Part shown: positions 57,650 through 64,000 of the stretch, piece by piece
Layout of the letters: every line of letters starts with the position of its first letter
How positions within the stretch are numbered: position 1 is the stretch's first letter
From: Rhytidiadelphus loreus
Lineage: Eukaryota; Streptophyta; Bryopsida; Hypnales; Hylocomiaceae
DNA length: 64,000 bases
Assembly: GCA_947034895.1 (NCBI GenBank)
Contig: OX344763.1
Location: forward strand, 66,793,093-66,857,092
Direction of reading: 5' to 3'
The notes under the pieces: generated by a model
What the model saw: only the letters and a program-made list of their open reading frames with translations
Databases searched by the model: none
Told to the model about the DNA's origin: nothing
Program-made: the position numbers and the translations under genes

Positions 57650-59527
57650 GGATTTCATGAGTGAATGCAACGATGTAGTCCCGTATACGACCGGACTCTC
57701 GACAGGAGAAGGCTCCGAGGAGTCAACAGGTGGATCTCAGGCATTTAACAATGGAGATGAAGTTCAGCTTTTTGTTACGGGATTTGGTGAGGTTGGTAGA
57801 GGATTGGTTGTGGATGCTAGTCCACAGGGCCAGTGGCTTGGGGTTGACATTCCATTGGAGTCGGGTGTTTTGATCTTGGTTCGGCCACAAGCCTTAGTCC
57901 AGGGAGCGGAGGTTATTCCTTTGACGCCGATCCAAAGGGGACTTACATCAATGTTGGATGCTCTCAACCGGACAATGCTGTGGATAACACAAGATGTTCA
58001 GAAGGCACCTGCACACCCGCCTAGGGATTCTTCTTCATATGTTCCACAAGATGATTGGCTGGGTCTGGAGGTGCATCTTTGAAATTCCGAGGGCGTTGTT
58101 GAAGCGGCAGGCCGAATCATTTGTTGGAGTCCAAATGATCATTTTCAAGATGGAGTACTTGGAGAGAAGAATTTGGGTGTAACTGTACTAGATGTTTTCT
58201 TAGGAAATATGGAATCCATAATGACTCACTCCCGCTGGCCATTATCAGCCTGTTGGTTTCCTAGTGGCCTGTCGTTGAGAGAAACAGTCGACTACTTTGC
58301 TGCCATTCCTGTTCCTTGCGACCCCTTAGCTTATCTTGGAGGAAGAGAGAAAGCGCCTTACCGATTTATAAACCGGAAGCCCAGTGTCTGCGTCAAGGAC
58401 TCACTCTCTGTCCACAAAACTACAGAGTCTGAAATTTGGAAGGTTAGTGCCTCCATATGCTGTAGCATGCGGTGCTGTCAGTTCTTTCCACAGGAACAGA
58501 TGTTGATTGTAAGGCAGAGATACTATTTGAAGTCCTTTGAGGACCGACACGAATATGGAATTGCTGCCAGTGGTCAAATTCATAATTTCGAGGGGAACCG
58601 GAACCGGAAAGTAATCACTCTTGAAGGTGCAGAAATTTGCATTCTGGCTTGGTACCTGATTCACGGGATTTCAAAATCATCTTTTCATAGTTATATGGTT
58701 CAGTACAAAGACGATGTTGTTTCAGGCTCGCATGGAAACAAAGGGGTTAAGTGGCCTAGGATTGGAACTGTTCAAATCACTGGAACAATGAAATTGATCA
58801 TTGACGAGAACGTTGACCAGATGCCCCACCAAATGCACGGCATTGGTCACGGAAGAATGGACACTCTTAAATTCCTACCAGCAGGAAACAACTGGAAACG
58901 TGTCCGTGCTGAGGCCAATGAGGTACTCTTTCTAATTTCCTATCCTTGTTCAGTCTCATCTGGATCACTCTAGTTGCTACATCCTTAGCTTATGTTTTAG
59001 GTATATGCCTCTTTTCTAACTTTTTCAATTTTGTTCACAGGGCATGTTGTCTCTGTTGTAACTTATGCTTACTTTGTTGGGATTTGCAGTTAAATGTAGA
59101 TTATAGCCTTCCGCTTGTGAGTCAGTCTACGATTAGTAGAATCAAGAAAGAGCATTTCAACAATGTTTCTATTAAGCCAGTTGGAAGTACATTTGCAAAG
59201 TGTAGTTCATGTGACCAGTTGCAATAGTTTCTTCTGAAGTCAGTCAAAGGTAGTCCTGAGTTTGTGGAATTTTCAAAGCAACGGACTGAACATCTCAATC
59301 ACCAAGTCTCATGCCGTCGCCTCTATGCTTCGTGGCGTGATGAATCCAAAAGGAATCCGCAGGACATTTTATGTGTTATTCACGACAAGATGGATACCTT
59401 GAAGACAGCCTTACCACGGATGCGCGTGACTACGAAGGCGACTCAAGGTCTGGGTCAAATTCCGATGAGCGTTACAAGCATGGTAGCTCATGGTCATGGT
59501 GACGGTGCATATGCCCACTATCACTAG
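57650..59527 (+). pseudogene. Truncated DUF7869-like transposase relative, element C
   Basis: It starts at ATG 57650 (MDFMSECNDV), as the element A gene starts MDF. The N-terminal part (GDEVQLFVTGFGEVGRGLVV) is a beta-rich module. It then aligns with element A: CCSMRCCQFFPQEQ against CCTRNCVQPFPREQ, ILAWYLIHGISKSS against PTAWWIIHGIAKAT, CSSCDQL against CGLCDTY, and CVIHDKMD with MVAHGHGDGAYAHY. An intron lies at 58923-59089. In-frame TGA (58080) and TAG (59225) interrupt it. The frame ends at a TAG at 59525 just after the first candidate acidic residues, so the LDNASGDNKN and GHTHKDID regions are missing. Not expected to be active. Confidence 0.65.
58958..58977. repeat. Element C palindrome inside the intron of the plus gene
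   Basis: CATCTGGATCACTCTAGTTG lies in intron 58923-59089, so intron-borne palindromes are not limited to the minus genes. Confidence 0.6.
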
Positions 59528-62500
59528 AAGAAAATGGAGTTGGAATGACTGTTTCCGCCAATGTTTTCGTGTTAGACATGCACTTTTTTATGTTTGGCTT
59601 GGTTGACAATTGTAATTGCATTGGAGAGCGCGTTGCAGCAAACGAAGTGTGTCATTTCAATGATGACCTTATGGTTGTACAATTCTTAGTTTCTATTAAG
59701 AGTAACGTGAACGACATTTCGTGAAACAGGAATAAATACTCGTGTCACATAGAAGTGGGTATCACCCTGCCATAGTCTACGTGGATGTCAGAGTGGCAAC
59801 ATATTTTGCCTCGTTGGCAATGGATGGCCAATGATTTGGATATCGAACTAATTCATTCATTACGGCCCAATGCATACATCATATAAGAAATGAAAATTAG
59901 ATACGTGTATGGGTTTAGGGTTTAAGCAGATGTTGGCTAGTTTAGGGTTCGGGCAGATGTTGGCCAGATTATGCGTATTCGAAGTTCTATTATTGTGCTT
60001 CTGGGATTCAGAAGTCAGTTCTCACTTATTGCTTCTCATACAATTTGCTTGGTATTTCTGTCGACCTGTAGAATGTATTGATGCAGGTGCACATGCCAGA
60101 AGAAGTTGTTTCAGACTTACAGGAGGTTTCATTTGGCAATTGCTTTTGTCGCGGATTATGTTCTTTGCTGACATGTTGCTGTGAAGAAGGTCCTCAAAGA
60201 AGCCCTCTGAATTTTGTGGCCATGTTCGTATTGTAAGTGAAGAAATTCTTCAAGTGTCTTGCACTTCTAGTTTTTGTCCTTGTAGTGGGCATCACCACTT
60301 ACATGTGCAAGTATTCAATTTTGGTCACATAGTAACGATGTTCACAATCGAGTCACGGGTAATTGAAGTAATAACTTTGAAGTTACCGTGTCAATGAATC
60401 CTCATGTGAACATGGATTGTTTTTATTTTTGTTCAATCACTAATTTCATATGTTTCTTTGGACAATAGCTTCCGTACTTGCCAGTCATTTTGTACTTTTC
60501 ACGTTGAAGTCGAGAAGGTACTCATCATTGAGAAGGCGAAGGTCACATCGATATGTTGAATAACAACTTCTTCTCAAGTCACTGTTGCCTGAACTGTGTT
60601 GTTAAAGTTTGTTGCAGTAGTAGACAGTCACCACAGTCCCTGACTATGACGTTTACATCTTCATATGTAAAGCAAGAATGACAGCTTGATTGTACATGTT
60701 CTTCCATCTAACAATAGTGACAAGAACTAATGTACGAATTGTTTTTTTCTATGATGCAAGTTGAGCTTTTTTTCATGTTCAATATGACCTCACGGAATGT
60801 TGTCAAGAAGTGAATGCAGTCCACAGGAATATGCAACAGTACGATGTTATGAAGAACAAGAACAAGGCCGACTGACATGGTGGCTCCAGATAGACCGGCC
60901 TTTTTGTACGTCACATGTTGCACGTTCATTATACAAGAACTCCACAACAGACGGAATAGCAATTTCAGTAAGTCAAACGAGTCATGTGAGCACAATATCC
61001 AACTGTAGTATGTAGAGTATAAGAAAAGGTTGTACAATACCTATGTACATGTGGGACTTTGATTTCTACGTGGAAAGGGCCTTCCTTGCAAACATGCATT
61101 GTTATTAGAGAAGACTATCATTTTCTCCATCAAGAAAATGATGTTCAGTAATATGAGATTGTATAAAGCTTCTGGAATTATGACTTGTTTTGGACAGAGG
61201 TAGAAACTAGCTGACAAGGTGATCTGCAATCGTAGTCCAGTCTGATATGTTGGCTTTGCCATCCAAAGTAGCATGTATACTTCTGGACAGCTCGAATTCG
61301 TGCTTCAGCGACAACGCCAGTCTTCAATGTGGGGGACCTTATTTTTGTACCATCCTTCACACTCATCTAATGTAGTAAATTTATTTTCTTGTATTTTTGT
61401 ACATTGCGTTTTTCAAGTTCTATTAGTCGGTGACAACTTCATATTCAGAAAGTTGCACTGCACAACACATGAAACATGGTTCATAAGTCATGTATAATTG
61501 TGTTCTTTTAGTGAACATATACATCAGTAGTTGTGCATGAGTGCATGACGTGACAATCATGGGAACACAAAAGTTACATAATTTATGTACAAATGACTTG
61601 TATGAACAATAGAAATAGTTTAGTGTCTTGTACATTCTCTTTAAAAGTCTAAGATAGGACTGCAGCAGTACACAAAATTTACTGGACAAGTGATTGTTAC
61701 TTTCACTTCATGGAGGTTCAGCGCATCTATACTCTTCGTTACTCTACTTTGACTAGTGTTCCATTGTGGAAGAAGCTAATGAAGACATGCCCAAATGAGA
61801 GCTTTTAGTTGTGTTGTATGTACGGCTTGTATGTTTGGAGTCTAATTTGCTACTTCTGGGGACAAATAGTTTCTCTTGTACTATTGAATAACTTGCTATT
61901 TGAAGTAATAGAGGAAGAATGTCAATTTTTTGTATTTGTACATCATACAATGCAAATGTTTTGCAGTCATGTTGTAAGTGGTTTTCATTGCTCTCATGTC
62001 AGTGCTTATTAACTTCTTTTCATGTGCTTTTGTAGGTTTGTCAGGACGATTGCATTCTGTTCCATCATAAGTTCAAAAGCTAGAAACACGGGAGGGTTCT
62101 TTTCAACAACATCGAAGGTAACTTTCTTTTCAACAGAGGTGGCAACATGCATCTATATTGTTGTTCTCAGTTGACATTCAAAGAAATAGGATGCCATGTC
62201 GCTTCACAAGTGAGGAGGCCAAGTGGCCAACGTCACCCTTTGCTTGCATGACTGAAAGTACGAACAAGGAAGATTAACGGCTAGTAAATGAGAGCATTGA
62301 ATGTACTTGAATAGATTGCAGAAAAGTGATTGAATACTACAATGCATGACAGCATGAGCGGAAGCAAATGAAGGAATTGGAAATTATTTGTTGAAACACA
62401 AGTGAAATGAGACGACAGAATTACAGAAAACCTCTTTTCCATGGCCGTTAGAGAAATTGACAGTACCGTCGGCATGTTTGGTAGTGAAGCTTCCATGTTC

Positions 62501-64000
62501 TTGAACTATTGAATTGTAGTCATTGTTTATGTCATGTCAGGTGTTCAACACATTGTACGACTAGGCAACGTTGCAAGCTCTCTGGTGACGTTATTCATGA
62601 GGTAATTGGATGACTTGCAGTATGTCATGCCACCCTTTCATTTGTAGTAGTATTGAATGCCCTTCATGAAGAGTTGTTGTGGATTTGTTTTCTTTTAGTT
62701 CTCCCAAAGTGTGTACATATCAAGCAAAACATTGAAGACAATAGGAAAGCAACAATGAAAATAGTGTAATCTCATTTTTTTCCAATAAAAGACAAAGCAA
62801 TATGTGTCCGGTATATTGTACAGTGTCTCCAATAACCTCATTTTATGTGAACATAGAGAAGAGAACATACACGATTCTAAATCCAAAAATGACAGTCTTG
62901 CATTTCATGCACGTACATGTGAAAAGCATGAAGCATATGTAGCAAGTAGTATTAAAGGATGAAGCTAGCTACGTCCTTTGCATTCTGCATGTGACTAATA
63001 ATGTATTTTGGAAATGACACATGCTTAGGAACTTGCATGTGTGAAAACTATCGGCACACTTGCCACGAATGTAAATGCGCGTGAATTGTTGCGAGCAGTG
63101 AAGCAACATTCAGGTACATCTTCTCATAAACTTTCATTCAGTAATGCACTTTCAAGTGCTCATAGTAGAGGATGCCAAGACTGGAAGACCGGAAAAGGAA
63201 TGAAGGTTACTAACAGCATTGCTAAACAGAGGGCACTACTGGGGAAAAAGTTGTAACATTACCATTTTGTATGACGGATATTTCCCCAATTCCGAAAGGT
63301 GTGCTTCCTAATGTTCAAGTTCGTTACAAACGAAAGCATGTTGTACCTTTCAATGCAATTGGCTTGCATTCAGTTGAAGTGCGTCATGTGCATAATAAAT
63401 ACAAGGACTAGGCATTGTATGGGGTCTTCCTGAGCTATTGATGTGCTCATGGAAAGGACATTCAGAGGTGATCAATTCTAAAGTCATTCTATGTTTCTGT
63501 GAACAACTGAACGGACTTGTTCCAATGTTTTGAAACTTCATTGCATGTCTGATGAAACAAAACGTATGAATTGCATATACGGGGATTTCAAGAATTGATG
63601 CAAGGCATGTACGTGTGTTTTGCTTGCATGTCACTGAAATGCGCACGGACGCATTAATCTTTGTAGAAGTGCATGTAGGATACTTAATACATGCTTACTA
63701 ACTATGAAATGTTGTTCATACTTCAGCATTGTCATACATGCTATGTATGCCGAACGCCTCATTTTGGGAAGAAAAAGTCATTGCAGTGAGCGGCAAATGC
63801 GTGCAGCAATGGTACAAACTTATGTGTTTATCTTCCTTCATATACAATCATGTTCCAATCTTCTCTTCTGTATGAAGTAAAACATTTTCTATAATGTTAT
63901 TGTCTAAATGCATTGTAAGGTCTCTATTATAGGTTGTTAATGACGTAGTGTTCGTTTAGTACTAATTCTAGTTCTAGCATGGACTTGAAGCGTACAAATG
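59528..64000. other. Unassigned right flank
   Basis: No frame here has a recognisable domain, splice pattern or homology to the rest of the window. Short frames, such as 63041-63256 on the plus strand, are unsupported. A telobox-like GGGTTTAGGGTTT occurs near 59910. Confidence 0.35.

Larger units (their letters stand above)
41880..59527. mobile_element. Element C: full-plan relative of element A
   Basis: It has the same arrangement as A: a minus gene at 48.8-43.8 kb, a centre of about 8.8 kb, and a plus DUF7869-type gene at 57650-59527. Its own palindrome is CATCTGGAGTGATCCAGATG and variants, clustered upstream of both genes and found inside their introns. Outer ends are not resolved. The plus gene is decayed, so the copy is probably immobile. 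Confidence 0.55.

Noticed and set aside
63041..63410. Possible short gene near the right edge (two frames joined by a shift)
   Set aside because: The segments lie in different frames without splice signals, and no family was recognised.

Overview
This is eukaryotic, plant-type nuclear DNA and nearly all of it is transposon-derived. It is AT-rich. Its genes have short GT-AG introns with pyrimidine-rich acceptors, telobox strings (AAACCCTAA) recur, and there is no operon structure. Gene families carrying a DUF7869-like domain suggest a non-seed land plant (liverwort, moss, lycophyte or fern). That placement rests on recall of the families, not on a search. No ordinary housekeeping gene, rRNA or tRNA was recognised.

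Layout. Element A (about 1-18000) has a minus-strand multi-exon gene running from 7219 off the left edge, a non-coding centre of about 7.9 kb, and an intact plus-strand DUF7869/DDE-like gene (15145-17997). A GC-rich 3.4 kb element (about 866-4223) is inserted in the minus gene. Element B (about 18540-25100) keeps a diverged copy of the minus gene and has lost the plus gene. Arrays of low-complexity and 180-bp repeats follow. Element D (about 27013-40700) carries two convergent related genes, one encoding a RING-H2 protein. The second is split by a 6.8 kb nested transposon (32396-39151) that itself holds a striking hairpin array. Element C (about 41.9-59.5 kb) repeats the A plan: a minus-strand multi-exon gene (48.8-43.8 kb) ending in an FCP1-like phosphatase domain, a centre of about 8.8 kb, and a decayed plus-strand relative of the A transposase (57650-59527). 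The last 4.4 kb hold nothing recognisable.

How it fits together. A, B and C share one minus-strand gene plan: an N-terminal domain, a basic linker, a domain with a G-Q-H motif reminiscent of the ParB/sulfiredoxin fold, a region ordered like a beta-class DNA methyltransferase with a degenerate DPPY site, then a variable tail. Each element has its own roughly 20-bp palindrome, repeated just upstream of the divergent genes and inside their introns, and different in sequence between elements. The simplest reading is a giant DNA transposon family whose proteins recognise private palindromic arrays, comparable to ParB on parS or a transposase on subterminal repeats. The domain calls and the mechanism are inferences from reading by eye. 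The gene homology, the splice sites and the palindromes are visible directly.
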